Of a stretch of 64,000 nucleotides of DNA, positions 46,759 to 58,551 are shown piece by piece. The translations under genes were made by a program, and so were the position numbers. Positions within the stretch are counted from its first letter, which is position 1, and every line of letters starts with the position of its first letter. Below the pieces are notes generated by a model that saw only the letters and a program-made list of their open reading frames with translations, was not told the DNA's origin and did not search any database. Where the stretch lies: the NCBI RefSeq assembly GCF_009017415.1, contig NC_092409.1:5084001-5148000 (forward strand). Reading direction: 5' to 3'. The stretch is from Aspergillus flavus (Eukaryota; Ascomycota; Eurotiomycetes; Eurotiales; Aspergillaceae).

Positions 46759-47025
46759 GAGTATTGTCTGTGATGGTCAGTAGTCAGTCACAACCAGCTT
46801 TTTATGTCTACTACTCCGTATGTCAAACAAAGAGGGCGGGAGGACATCGCGTCACTGTCGTCACTGTGGGTCACTCTCATTCAAGGGGTGTTTTTACACA
46901 CCTCTCAGTAATGTGCAGAAACGCAGAAGAAAAGATACTAGTTAGAAAAACAGACGAAGCTATCGCGATAAAAATGACTTCAGGATAAGGGGGGGAGGGG
47001 TAGAATGGCTCTCCGCCTCGATTTC

Positions 47026-47244
47026 TCAGCATGGTGCTTCGCAAGCTCCACTTCTGTCCATCTGCCGAATGTATGAAGCGATAGACGGCAAAGCCGACGG
47101 ATAACCGATTCCACCTGCCACCCCCCAGTGGTAACGTTCGGTCTTTGCCTGGGTGACTTCCGTGAGTCGGGGTGTGTTGTCGGCATCGTTGTTACTGCTT
47201 TCCTCGCCATGAGAGGCATGTTGATCTTGGTGGTTGTGTTGCAT
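47026..47244 (-). CDS. Possible small protein (72 residues)
   Basis: An ATG-started frame of 72 codons with codon choice like real genes. The product begins MQHNHQDQHASHGEESSNND, then has TQAKTERYHWGVAGGIGYPS and ends SGACEAPC. It has no signal peptide or membrane segment and I recognise no family. It lies about 270 bases upstream of the aldo/keto reductase on the same strand, so it could also be a long upstream ORF in that leader. Confidence 0.25.
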   Translation of the reverse strand: MQHNHQDQHASHGEESSNNDADNTPRLTEVTQAKTERYHWGVAGGIGYPSALPSIASYIRQMDRSGACEAPC

Positions 47245-48672
47245 TCTCGATGAGGGGGTACGTGGGGCTTTATCGGTATCGGGTTGAACTATAGATACAC
47301 TTGGGTGTATACAACCGCTATATCAACTACGAAGTACAGAGCTTCGGGAGGTCCGCCATCCTCGTTCCCTATCTAAGTATGTCTCATAAGCATGTAGGGG
47401 GCTTCACTGGTTCATCTTGCTTCGATATAAGAACACTAGCTAAACAACTAAATCAATATAAACGCTCTCGCATAGTCCGCCGAGGAAGCGAACGATTCTA
47501 GATCCAACTAGAGCATCTAAAGTAACTTGACTGAGGAAGAATATACCCATCTGGGTTATCGGGAAGAATTGAATGTTTGCTGGGAGGGTGGATACTGTGA
47601 AGAGAATCATCTCGGTGGGGTGATCAGCACTCCTTGAAAGAGACATTTTTGAGGAATTAGTACGGATATCGTACTGTCGGGGCAAGCTAAACGTGATCGT
47701 CGACTAGAATTGTGGCCATGAGTAGAGTGACTACGCCAGGCCCAACTGCAAGTGTCTGTACTTCCACGTGGGATAGGACCTTCAGCATGCTTACTGAAGG
47801 GTGAAGTATTCCATGCCATCCAACGAGTCCCAACTAAGAAGCGCTTCTCTGAGGTATGAAATTAGTAACGGGCATCAATCGTATCTGTGAAGATACCACC
47901 TAGGACTATTCGAGGAGCGTAGCTGAGCGGCGGACCCATTCCATTCATGGCGAATTCAAATACTACAGCAAAGAACCCATCGAGTAAAATTTCCGACAAT
48001 TTACATTAGCTTTGCGCCAACGATGCCGGCAACTGTTCTGACAATAAGAAGCCAGCCTTCAACCTGGTACATCTGATGAACAACGATATCTTGTTAGTAA
48101 GTAGTTGGGAGAGATGATTCCAGGAACATCATTGTATTGGGAACAAGATGTAAGCCACCGGCGAGGGAGGATTTGCACCAATAGCAGTGGAATACTCGCT
48201 GCATTTAATTTCCTATGACCCACGGCCGATACCTTGAAGTAGCCGAAGTGATTTAGGTAGCCCGTACTCTCCGTACCCTGGAAAGACTCCTACCGAGGAC
48301 CGGTTGACCCTCCCTAACTTTCCGAATTTCCGTCCGTTGATTCAGGTACACTCTTGGGGAGTCTTCATCGAAGTACAGAGAGTGCCTGGTATCGACAGAA
48401 TGGAACAGAATTAGAAGTAAAATGACTGATGCTTCCAGATGGATGACCAGATAATCAGGCACCAACCGACGCATCTCCGTTTCGGCCGGGACCATACCGG
48501 ATTGGGCAGCAGAGCGGATCCGCAAGGTTCCCTTGGCTTCCCCCATTAGGCAATGAAATCGCTCAAACCGCTGGAATTGCAAAGTGAAACGAGGCTACGG
48601 ACTGACTGACTCTTTCTTTCTCCTCTTCCTCTCCCTCTTCTCTCCTCTTTCACTCTCTTTTCCCTCCCCACT

Positions 48673-48699
48673 CATACATACATACATACATACATACAT
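48673..48699. repeat. CATA tetranucleotide microsatellite
   Basis: About six and a half perfect copies of CATA following a CT-rich stretch, in noncoding sequence. Confidence 0.9.
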
Positions 48700-48804
48700 C
48701 CTCTTATCTCCTGTCAACGTGACGCTTCATTCCCCTCCCGTCACAGTTTGTTGTTGACTACGCGTCTCTCCCCTCTCTCATCCTGTTTGCTCTTATGTGA
48801 TTTC

Positions 48805-48829
48805 AAAAAAAAAAAAAAAAAAAAAAAAA
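48805..48829. repeat. A25 homopolymer
   Basis: Twenty-five consecutive A, about 200 bases beyond the carbonic anhydrase stop codon. Simple sequence of no clear role. Confidence 0.9.
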
Positions 48830-49030
48830 TTGACAATTGACGTCGATGAGATTCACAGTGCTGGAATATTTACAGCATAGTCGCTGAGCTGAGATGATGC
48901 TAAGATCGTTCAGACAGCCACAGGAATACCCGTCCAAAAACACTCCAAATACACCCGGATAATCGCTGAAAGGAACAACGCAAAAAAACATTGAAAGAAA
49001 TGGCGGAAGACCTATCACCGATTTCCTTCC

Positions 49031-49882
49031 CTAAGCCTCTGTCTTGAAGGCCACTAGTCTCCTCTTGATCTCTTCCTCCGAGTCCTTGGTGTCGATATCC
49101 CGGAGCATACCACAGGCGACATCATAAATGAGTCCGTGAACCTGGAGACCCCGCTCTTGCATCGCTTCAAGCACTACAGCCTTCGACTTCAATAACTTGA
49201 CACCTTCCCGGACGTTTAGCTCCGCCATCCTGACGGTCGCATCCTCCGGTGACAATGTCTGCAACTCAGCAAGGTTCTGCTCACGGATCTGGCGCAGAGG
49301 CAACAGCCAGGGATCCAGGATACCGAGTTGCTTGTTACCAAGGGCAGCTGCGATACCACCACACTTGGTGTGGCCGGAGAGCACGATGTGGTTGACCCGC
49401 AGATGACGGACGGCATATTCAATGACTGCACTCGAGCTGAGATCGCCGGCGTGCAAGATATTGGCGATATTCCGATGGACAAAGACATCGCCAGGCTTTA
49501 GTCCGAGAACGACCGTCTCAGGGCATCGAGAATCGGAGCAGCCGATCCAGAGAATTTCGGGGGACTGGCCATTGGCAAGCGTGGGGAACAGGTCCGGATG
49601 TTCCAGGGCAGTTCTGGCAGCCCACTCCTTGTTTGCCTGCAGCGCGGTAGTGAATCGGTCTGGAGAATAATTAGTCTCCGCTTGCGACATATTGCGTTTG
49701 TCGCACGATAATGATGCAGAGGTTGACAGTGAAAGACGCTGAGATTGGCCGATAACGGGGTTGGTGCGGGCTCGGACTGGAGGAAGATGGACGCTTCCAC
49801 TGCAGCCTTGAAACTCCCTCACCGCCGCTAGGGGACGAAACAATGTTTGAGACCGCGGTAACAGCCTTGCGAGATTCATCAT
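49031..49882 (-). CDS. NCE103: Beta-class carbonic anhydrase, probably mitochondrial
   Basis: A single exon of 283 residues. It interconverts carbon dioxide and bicarbonate, supplying bicarbonate for carboxylations in ambient air. Zinc ligands and catalytic residues are complete: Cys115, Asp117 and Arg119 in IGCSDSRCPE, and His171 and Cys174 in LSGHTKCGGIAAAL. The first 64 residues are Arg/Ser/Leu-rich with almost no acids (MMNLARLLPRSQTLFRPLAA), a typical mitochondrial presequence. Met65 (MSQAETNYSP) begins the conserved enzyme and could serve as a cytosolic start by leaky scanning. Two ATGs are adjacent at the start, and the first was used. A TGACTCA lies about 75 bases upstream. Confidence 0.94.
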   Translation of the reverse strand: MMNLARLLPRSQTLFRPLAAVREFQGCSGSVHLPPVRARTNPVIGQSQRLSLSTSASLSCDKRNMSQAETNYSPDRFTTALQANKEWAARTALEHPDLFPTLANGQSPEILWIGCSDSRCPETVVLGLKPGDVFVHRNIANILHAGDLSSSAVIEYAVRHLRVNHIVLSGHTKCGGIAAALGNKQLGILDPWLLPLRQIREQNLAELQTLSPEDATVRMAELNVREGVKLLKSKAVVLEAMQERGLQVHGLIYDVACGMLRDIDTKDSEEEIKRRLVAFKTEA

Positions 49883-50910
49883 GATGGCAGATATGTTACA
49901 GATAGGTTGTCGCAGGGTGGAAAAAAAGGTGTCAGGATGGGCCCGGCAGCGAATGACTCAACGGACTCAACGGGACGGGGAAGGGGTTGGGGCAAAAAAA
50001 AAAAAGGAAAAAGGAAAAAGAAAAAAGAAAAAGCAAAAAGCGGCCAGCAAGCAGAGTCCAGTCACCACCAGTCCTCAGCCTTTCTTTGCAACGATGCGCT
50101 CAAGTCAAGACTTATCGACAAAATGAAGAAATGAAGATACCCCGCCAAAGAAAGGATACTGAACACGAAAGGAAGACAGGGGAAAAAGGTAGAAAAGAGA
50201 GGGCCCGTCATTCAGCGACGATATCCGAAAATGCCAAGAAGGAAAACGAAAAGGAACATAACCCGTGAACATACCTGGCATGGTGCTTGAAGGCGACGTT
50301 ATTCTAATGCGATATCGAAACTGGTTTACAACGGATGTCGAAGCAGAGGATGTTAAAGAAAAGAGTCGTCTAAGAAGAAAGGGATCTTGTTGGGGAAGAA
50401 GAATGTTGTTCTGTCTTGGCAGATGGTGCCGCGGAAAAGCAACGCAAAAGAAGGCGACTTTATAACGCCCGGTGAGCGGCACAAATCGGGAAATACGGCA
50501 AAGCCTGTGGGCAGATCCAATCCCCCCTTTCACGTCTATCTATCGACGTTGCGTGATTGCACGAGTGATTTATCTCGCTTTTCCCCATTTGAGATATCTT
50601 CTACCAACTCTTGGGGGTAACTCTCGCACCGACAGGAAACTTCTTTTGTCCCCTGAGGCATTTTCCCACGTGGATCGAAGATGTGGGGTGTGACCTGAAC
50701 TGATCGGGTAATACAAAGCAGCCAACTGGATTCCAATGAACATAATCGATGTCATATTTTTCCCCACCCCCTATTCGTTTCTTTTCTATATATACATAGT
50801 GTTTTCTACAAATGCCGCATCCGTAGCTTTTATCACCCGAAAATATGAAATTAAATTGAACCGGAACATGCATCGTAAGAAACAGAAAAAGGCGCTACGC
50901 TTCAATAGAT
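49883..50910. other. Promoter of the carbonic anhydrase and 3' flank of LYS2
   Basis: About 1 kb. Purine-rich blocks at 49993-50040 and 50135-50260 are CT-rich on the carbonic anhydrase sense strand, as in fungal leaders. TGACTCA occurs at 49954-49960. No ATG-started gene is supported. Confidence 0.5.
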
Positions 50911-53900
50911 TCATGAGCTGCCTCCACGGCCACCAACATTGGCCAAGGCCTGCTTCTGGTCGTCGCTGAGCCGGATCGTGGGTAACGGCCGAGCTGTCGA
51001 GGACGCAGGCGGCGCAGGCAAGAACCCGATCGTGGTCAGGTAGGCCGCGTACAGACCGACCAACTCTTCGGTCACGCCGGCCCCAGCGGAGGCATCGACG
51101 CCGGACCAGGCGGCATCTGCGCGAAGGGCAGCAGCGGCATGGACATCGTCTAGTTCAGGGGCCTTAGTGTTGGATGGGAGATCAGCGGTTACAAAGTGAT
51201 AGAGGGGCATACTAGAGCCAGTCATTAGCATTGGATCTCAAAACCTTGCTGCGCGATTGATAATGAACTTACAGTGCATGCTGGGACTCTGGGTCGTCGT
51301 GCTGTCCGTCGTTGACATATTGCTCAAGCGACTGTGCCCACGGGACATAGTCAACCTGGGGCACGTTGTAGCCATACAGCTGCAGTGCTCCCAGAAATTG
51401 GTTGAAACGAAGACGTGGGTGTCCAGTCACCTGTGCGACACCAATGGGCGTGCATGGAGGCTGGAAAGCACCTGCGATGACAACGCGGGCAACGTGATCG
51501 ACAGGGACCATATTGACCGTGTTGTTGATGTTAGGGCGGGCAGACAGCTGAATACATCCCTTGATCATACGGATAAGGAAGTCATCGGTGTTCGTAGCTG
51601 GTGAAATGCGTGGTCAGTCTAGAGAATTAAAACAATGGTGTGAAGCATTTGGATACTTACTTCCGGTCTGAGAGTCACCGAGCACGTATCCAGGACGGAT
51701 AATGGTTCCCTTTAATCCTCTCTTACCCGCCTCTCGGACAAGGTACTCTCCTGCCCATTTGCTTTGACCGTAACCGGTTCCAAGGCCTACGCTGCTGCCC
51801 TCCAGATCATCCTCCTCGCTGATCCCGGCACCTCCGGCTGCAACAATACGTTCAGACTCCTCGACATAATGATCGCTGTCAAGCACGCTAGTAGAGCTGA
51901 CAAAGGAGAACTGCTTAGGCTTTCCACTGGCGCAAAGTTTCAGGGCGTCGATAGTACCCATAACGTTGGCAGGCTTGAGAGTGGAATAAGGATACACCCA
52001 GTGAACAAGGGCGCCGTTGTGGATCACCGCATCGACACGATTCGTCAGGTCATCCCACAGCGCTTGAGAGAGGCCGAATTGAGGGTCTCCTAGGTTACCG
52101 CAGACACACTGAAGCCGGTTGGTCCACGCTGCATCCCAGAAGCCGTATGCTCGGCAGGTAGACCGGATCCGCTCCAGTGCTTGCTCCTCAGACTTTCCTC
52201 GAACCAAAGCCACAACCTTTGCTGCGGGAGTCTTACGGGTAAGGAGGTCGCGAAGAATATGCGCGCCCAGGAATCCAGTACCGCCCGTAAGGAAGATGGT
52301 TGGTTCTCCAGAAAGAATAGGCTCTGTCCTCTCGGGGAATGCCTTGGGCAGAACGTCTACTAGCTTCCGAGCGTCCTTTGAGTACTCGTCATCAGGTGCA
52401 CTGGAGGTATCTGGAACTTCGGCAGCTGCCTTATTGTCACTGGCGGCGAATGATTCAAAGTTCAACAAGCGGTCGATCTCGGCAGCGAACCCTCTAAGGG
52501 TAGGACTGCGGAAGATTGCGTTCATACTAATGTCAACGCCACGCCACTTGCGCCGAAGATCGAAGAACATCTGCTGTGCCAGAATACTGTGTCCTCCAAG
52601 GTCAAAGAATGAATCGTCAGGGCCAATCATGGAAGAGGTCACATTTGGAATGCGCTGTGCCCAAATCTGAGCCAAAGCTTGCTCTGTCTCGGACAGGGCC
52701 TCCAGGACAGACGACTTGCGCTGCGGTGCAGCCGCACTGAGCTCCGCAGTATCTGGGAACGGCAATGCAGGTTTATCGATCTTTCCGTTAGGGTTAAGAG
52801 GCATTCGCTTGAGCGGGATGAACACTGTTGGCACAGCGTATGTCGGGAGCTTACTACGCAGAAGCTCTCGAGCATCATCACGAAGGGGTCTGAATCGTAC
52901 AAGCATACCGACCATTCCTTCAGCGGAAGTGTCGTCTTCAAGGCCTCTTTCTTGCAACCACGAAGCCCACTTGCTCATATCTGGCACAAAGTAACTGACC
53001 AGAGTTGGCTCCTCGAATTTGTCTCGCCTCACCAAAGTGACATTCTCTCTAACCAACGGGTGGCGTGAAAGATGCGTATCGATCTCACCAAGCTCGATAC
53101 GGAAACCACGAATCTTCACTTGGTCATCCGCGCGACCGGAACATTCAACGTCACCGGAAGGTGTGTATCTACCAAGGTCTCCACTGCGGTACAGGCGGTC
53201 TCTTGGTCCAACATAGAATTGCCTCCAGGGCTCGTTGGCACTTTGCGATTGGGCTTGATCCTTCTGAACCCAGAATTGAGGATCAACAAACCAGTTCTTA
53301 AGGAACTTCTTCTCGTTCAGCTCGGGGGAGCCCAAATAGCCTTCTGCCAAACCAGCAGCGCGAACATAGATTTCGCCCACTTCTCCGATAGCACAAATAC
53401 GGCTTGGGTCAAACCGGTTGACAACCAGCATCTGCACATCAACCATTCCCCGACCGGCTGGAATGACATCCTTCATAGTGTCCAGGAACCCTTCGTTGCT
53501 GGAGTAGCTAGGAATTTCATAATAACTAACCGCACGCTGGGTCTCGGTTGTACCATACATGTTCACAATATTGACATTCGGGGCCAGTCCTTGCAGAGAT
53601 CGGCAATCTCTTTTGATCAAGATATCACCGACGAAGAAAGCGTGGTGAAGAGCTGGGAACTGTGCGGAAGCACCACCGACCAGAATCTGACCCATGGCGG
53701 GTGTAAGATGGGTAACACTCGCACCGTATTCCCGCATCCACTCCGCAAGTCGCTCATTCTGGATGTCTTCACGTGCCGGGACCAACAACTGTGCTCCCAG
53801 GAAAAGAGGAGTGAAGATGTCTCTTTGAATAGGGTCATGGGCAATACCGCTGAGCATCGTGAAACGGTCATTAGGAGTCAGCTTGAACGTTTCGGACATC

Positions 53901-55362
53901 CAGTCGAAATAGTATGCCAAGGAGAAATGACGTCCTCTCACACCCTTGGGCCTTCCCTCCGATCCAGAGGTGAAGGACAAAGTAGGGATCGAGTCTGGAC
54001 CAACCACAACACCGACAGGCTTAGATCCCAAAGGCACCTGGTTGGCTAAAACATCTTGGCCATTGATCGATCCTCCAAGGAGCGAACCGTCATCGTGAAG
54101 TGCGAGCGCGGGAACTTCTGTGCGAAGCTCGAGGTTTTCGTTAATGAAGGAGCGGACTTTTTCGGAAAGCTCACCAGCATCCTTGGTGGCCTTCTCAATA
54201 TTTATGAGCGCCCGAGGGCGAGCGACGTCAAGGTAGATGCACTGTCTCTCTGGTGGATACGCAGGGTCGATGACGGAGAAAGTTGCCCCAGCTTTAAGGA
54301 TACCCATAACCGCCACCACAAGATCGACACCACGGTAAGCGTACACCATGACGACTTCTCCTCTCTCAATACCTGATTGGACCAAGTGATGTGCCAGGAT
54401 GTTGGAGGCCTCGTTGATCTGCTTGTATGTGAATTCGCGGTGGGGAGAACGATCGGACTTGGTTTCGACCACACACAGCTTTTCTGGGTGTTTCTCAGCG
54501 TTCTCGGCAAAGATATCATGAATTGCACCCCGGAACTTGGACCAATGCAGGTCAGCTGTCGGGTCTGGCAGAAGTGCCCGCTGATCATCGGTCATGAAGT
54601 CAAGGCGGCCAATTGCCTCTTCTGGGTTGCTGGTCGCATTTTCAACGATCTTGCCCAGCTGCTTCAATATCGTGGAGATCCTAGCGCTTGAGAAGAGTCT
54701 TTGGTTGTAGTATGCGCCCAGTTCCGCTTGAGATGTTGACCCTCCTGCTGCAGGCGCAACATTGACGACCAGGTCCGTGGTCTCAAATGTGTTGGCAGGG
54801 TATTCCTGAGACGCGGCTGGTGCATCGTAGGCTGCGAAGCGGAAAAGAATCGGGGATCGTTCCGATTGGGACTTCTGCTGGATGTAGGATCGTAAACTGC
54901 CCAAAGGAACAATGTCGGAGGACCCTTGGTCAAATGCCTAGAATAAGAGTTAGGAAATGTCAATTGTTGCTATAGCAGCTGCAACCATACCTTCTGAACC
55001 TTGGCGTATAATTGAAGGAAAGTCTCCGAGGCGTCAATTGGGACCCTCAGGACGAATGGACGGCCGTCTTCGGCCGAAGTGGTACCGATAGCAATGTCCT
55101 CATCGCCGGTAAGACGAGCAACAAGTACGACAAAAGCTGTCAAAAAAATGGTAAAACCAGAGGATGAGCCCGAAAGCTTCTGTAGTTTTCCCTCCGTGTC
55201 TTCCGAGAGCTTGAAGGTTTCGAATGCCTCAATGGCTCTCTTGGGAAGCTCCTGGTTCTGGGTATCAGGATAATCCCGAGTCAGAGGACTAACAGTCAAG
55301 TTTTGTAACCTTTGAGCCCATCGCTCAAGGCGATCCTGTAGGGAGGCTGTTTCAACACCCAT
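50911..55362 (-). CDS. LYS2: L-2-aminoadipate reductase (large subunit)
   Basis: Four exons (55362-54991, 54937-51661, 51597-51273, 51211-50911) encode 1424 residues. The enzyme activates alpha-aminoadipate as an adenylate, loads it on phosphopantetheine and reduces it with NADPH to the semialdehyde in lysine biosynthesis. Domains in order: a condensation-like N-terminal part (1-230), an adenylation domain with TSGSEGRPKGV (about 448), YGTTETQRAVSYYE and YRSGDLGRY, a carrier domain with DSFFDLGGHSILAQQM (Ser about 905), and a short-chain reductase domain with FLTGGTGFLGAHI (about 1005) and GYGQSKWAGE (YxxxK, about 1180). All catalytic motifs are intact. It needs a phosphopantetheinyl transferase (Lys5), which is not in the window. 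A TGACTCA site lies about 75 bases upstream. Confidence 0.97.
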
Positions 55363-56057
55363 GATTGCAGTGACAATGCCCTCTGAATGTCAAACTGCAG
55401 TGTAGATTGGGGGGATATGGACGATATTCTATTGTGACTCAGTCAATTGGAGGGGCACTAAGAGAAAAAGTGCCGATTTCGCAGCCAGTCATAGCGGCCA
55501 AGCTTCTGAAACCCCACACTCACATCATCACCACTTACCGCCTTCCACCTCCGACTAGGCCGATCCCGGTTAGACCCAGAACGGTGAGGCATTCAGGCAC
55601 AAGTGGTTGTGCGCATACCAAATGCATCCATTGCTTTGCACCTTTCCTAGTCCGTCCAGCAATAGGAGGTACTGGAGGTCTCCATATTACTACCACTAAA
55701 TCCAACGTACCGTCAGTGCTTTTTTCCCTCTTGAAATTACGCCCACTGCAACCTACTCAATGCCAACAGTTACTTGAACTGCCATTCGTTTTTTCTTTTT
55801 CAAACCACCCCAGTTGACAAGACCACCCCTGGTTGTACACTCACTTGAAATGACTAGATAATATTCTAATTTATTGTTGTTCGAACCCGCAAATGCGATT
55901 CGTTTTTATTGCTTGCTATAATACGACTTCTCGTCTATCCCTGAACTACTAACAGGGACATTTAAGGCGGCTAGAGCTTTAGCCTGTCTGCCTCCTATCC
56001 GCTGTACCCTGCATATTTGAACCTCCGATTCCCAAAGTACATACATCTCTTGTCACG
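55363..56057. promoter_or_regulatory. Divergent promoter, LYS2 and the type II membrane protein
   Basis: About 695 bases between divergent genes. On the LYS2 side it holds a TGACTCA site and a CCAAT on the minus strand close together. The middle has an open frame (55407-55817) with no family-like sequence. Confidence 0.55.
55435..55441 (+). promoter_or_regulatory. CpcA/Gcn4-type site (TGACTCA) upstream of LYS2
   Basis: TGACTCA 73-79 bases before the LYS2 start codon, with CCAAT on the minus strand five bases further out (55450-55446). It matches the cross-pathway-control core and is shared with the other lysine gene. Confidence 0.65.
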
Positions 56058-57932
56058 ATGATTCCTCACAGGAGTACTGCGCTTCTCACAATCATCGTTT
56101 TTATCGCGCTTCTTTTGGTGATATTCTCAGCATCTCCGCGTCCATACTCTTCATCTGAAGTCACCGGCCCAGCCAGATATGTACCCCGACCGAAGTTGCC
56201 TTCGTTGAGCGATCTTCATCTACCTTCATTTCACCCAACGGTTCATACGCCGCCCGAACCACAACCAAACAGTACTAGCGGCGAGTCGAAGTGGTTTAGC
56301 AATTGGGCTTGGATTAACCCATTCTCATCTTCCATAACCCTCGACGAGAACCGCTCAGTACTGCCTCCTTTACGAGACCGACCGTTTATATACACATACT
56401 ACGAACCAACCAAGGGCGATGATGAAAAGGATACGCAACAAGCCGATGCTCAGATTCTTCTTGCATGGCGCAGAGCTTGGTTTGCGCAAGGATTCCGGCC
56501 TGTTATTCTGGGTCGCGCAGAGGCTATGAATAATGAACTTTATTCGCTGATGCAACCCATGAAACTTACCCCTAAACTTGAGAATGAGCTGTTCCGCTGG
56601 CTCGCCTGGGGCCATATGGGGGATGGCTTACTTGCAGATTGGCACTGCTTTCCGATGGCGCGTTACGATGATGACCTCCTGTCTTCTTTGCGACGCGGTA
56701 CCGATCCGGCTGTGATTACCCGGTTTGACCGCATTGATAGCGCTCTGTTTGCGGGAGAGAAAACACGGATCAATAATGCGATCAAGGAAGCAGTCAAGAA
56801 AGCCTCTGAGACTTCGAACTCTATGTTAGATCTGGTTCCTCCAGAGTTCTTCAGAAACGAGTCACCACCGACTTCTCTAGCTTTCTATGACTCTGCTACT
56901 ATCCATTCCGACTACCCGACACTTTCAGAGAAATCATCATCAACAGCGGGCCGACTCGCGTTGGCAGAGCTCATCAATGCGCATTTACATAATACTTTCC
57001 AGAACGCATTCCCAGCCGGCATAGCTGTCTTAAAGCCATTTACTGAACATACTACTGCTTTGGTAGAGCCAGCCTTGCGGCTCGCCAAAGCCCTCGTTCA
57101 ATGCCCTAAATCCCCTGTGCCATCATCTTGTCCTCCAAACCAGCCGAAGTGCCATCCCTGCGATGCAGGAAAGCCGATGCAGGTTAGCCAGCCGGCTACC
57201 TACCGAAACACGACTCGAGTGTTCACCATAGGGACTCTTCCCCATCCATACACTCTTATTAGTTTGCAGCAGGATTCGGCGGAAGTTACCACCCGGCACA
57301 TCCGTCGCGAGACGGAGCGTGACCCATGGCTGACAGAAGTCACTAAGGAACAGTTGGGCGTTGACATTGGTGGATCATCACGCGCCGTGGTCTTCAAAAA
57401 GGCCGTCGCCGATGACGCCATGGTCGGTACTTCCTTGTGGATGACAGTCGAGTCCTTGCCTTCCGAGGCCGGCCAGTCCCTCCCATCTGACCTTTTAGAC
57501 GAATTCGAATGGCAATTTGGATTCCAGATTCCTCGGGAGGATAATAATGTGGACTCTAAGAACGAAGGTGACATCAAGGAGTCCGTGCAGAATGCCAACC
57601 CTAGCCGACAAGGCGTCGCAAAGGAGTACGACATCCTAAAACAGGCCAGGGAAGTCTTGAAGAGCAAGGAGACCAATCGGATTGGCATCAAAGATGTGGC
57701 AGAAGCCTGGAACCTGGCAGACACGGAAGTATGGCGATTTGTGAGAGCGTACCGGTTCGTATTCCTAGCCTAAAATCATCCCCGTCTCCACACCCCCCTA
57801 CCTTTCCCCGCAGGAGAATCAATGTGAGCCGAGCTAATTGCATGCGTGATTTCCAGGGCCCGAAGTGTTGTGGAACGTAAGAAGTGGCAGGAGGACGAGA
57901 AAGACTTCGTTGGCGCTAAACTAAAGGACTAA
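56058..57932 (+). CDS. Type II membrane protein of unknown function, possibly glycosyltransferase-like
   Basis: Two exons (56058-57754, 57857-57932) encode 590 residues. The last exon of 76 nt is inferred from a good donor, acceptor and matching phase; it replaces a five-residue tail by the charged ending RKKWQEDEKDFVGAKLKD. An N-terminal anchor (LLTIIVFIALLLVIFSA) with a short basic lead predicts a single pass with the bulk in the secretory lumen. A Pro/Ser stem follows, then a globular part from residue about 110: RPFIYTYYEPTKGD, AWRRAWFAQGFRPVILGRAE, LFRWLAWGHMGDGLLADWHC and MARYDDDLL. This layout, with an acid cluster after a Trp-rich segment, is reminiscent of Golgi glycosyltransferases, but I cannot place the family. 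Several NxS/T sites are present. Confidence 0.82.
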
Positions 57933-58551
57933 ATTCCATCCTTGTGCACGTTCCTGGACGAATCGATTTTATGTACCGCTACTCCTATTTCCTCGATACG
58001 GCCTTTTCTTGCCTCCTAATGCGGATTGATGTAAGTCTCTTGATCTTGTTTGTATGTAAACCACCGGTTGGAGCATGTGGAGCGGGCGTTGGTCTGTTAT
58101 TCTGATATCTATATTGCGAAAAGCACAATGGAAAGCCAAGTTACATTACTACTAGTAGTGCTGTAGTAGATCAGCATCACCAATGATGGAGAGGAGATTA
58201 GAGATCACATGAGGTATTGCCGATGGTTTCCGCTCGGCAGGGTTAAACGTGGAAGCGGATGGTGGCGATCCCCGCGCAAGGGGTCTTGATAACGACTGCG
58301 GGGTTTCGCCTCCCCAGATAAGGAGATCGCCCATCAACACATACCTCATATCCCTGTTTCGCTGTACGGCATGAATACTACCCTATGCCTCCTCGATTCT
58401 CTCCCCACTTATAAATATATGTCCTTCGTCAGACCCTCGTGAACGTCTTACAGAGTTTGTTCTAGCTGGATAGACAACACGTCTCTGGCTTGGCATTCGG
58501 ATCAGCTATCCCCGCACCAGACCGTCGAACTGTTGGTTATAACAACTCACA
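57933..58551. promoter_or_regulatory. Promoter of the purine hydroxylase gene
   Basis: About 620 bases with GATA sites TGATAA (58287-58292) and AGATAA (58316-58321) and a TATAAATATAT box (58410-58420), about 135 bases before the ATG. I found no TCGG-N6-CCGA site for the purine activator UaY. Confidence 0.55.

Larger units (their letters stand above)
46759..49030. other. Intergenic region between aldo/keto reductase and carbonic anhydrase
   Basis: About 2.3 kb. It contains a TACTCCGTA element (46812-46820), a possible small ORF at 47026-47244, a CT-rich stretch (48600-48665), a CATA microsatellite (48673-48699) and an A25 run (48805-48829). The minus-strand frame at 48253-48582 lacks an early ATG and any domain. 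Confidence 0.45.

Noticed and set aside
48253..48582. 109-codon minus-strand frame downstream of the CATA repeat
   Set aside because: TTG start, mixed codon use and no domain; left as noncoding.
44916..49030. Secondary-metabolite cluster around the aldo/keto reductase
   Set aside because: No polyketide or peptide synthetase, tailoring enzyme or cluster regulator is nearby; LYS2 resembles a peptide synthetase only because it shares adenylation and carrier domains.
50105..50533. 142-codon minus-strand frame upstream of the carbonic anhydrase
   Set aside because: Begins with GTG, lies in a purine-rich leader, and its composition follows the simple sequence.
53072..54049. 325-codon open frame antisense to LYS2
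   Set aside because: Shadow of the adenylation domain in the opposite strand; no motif of its own.
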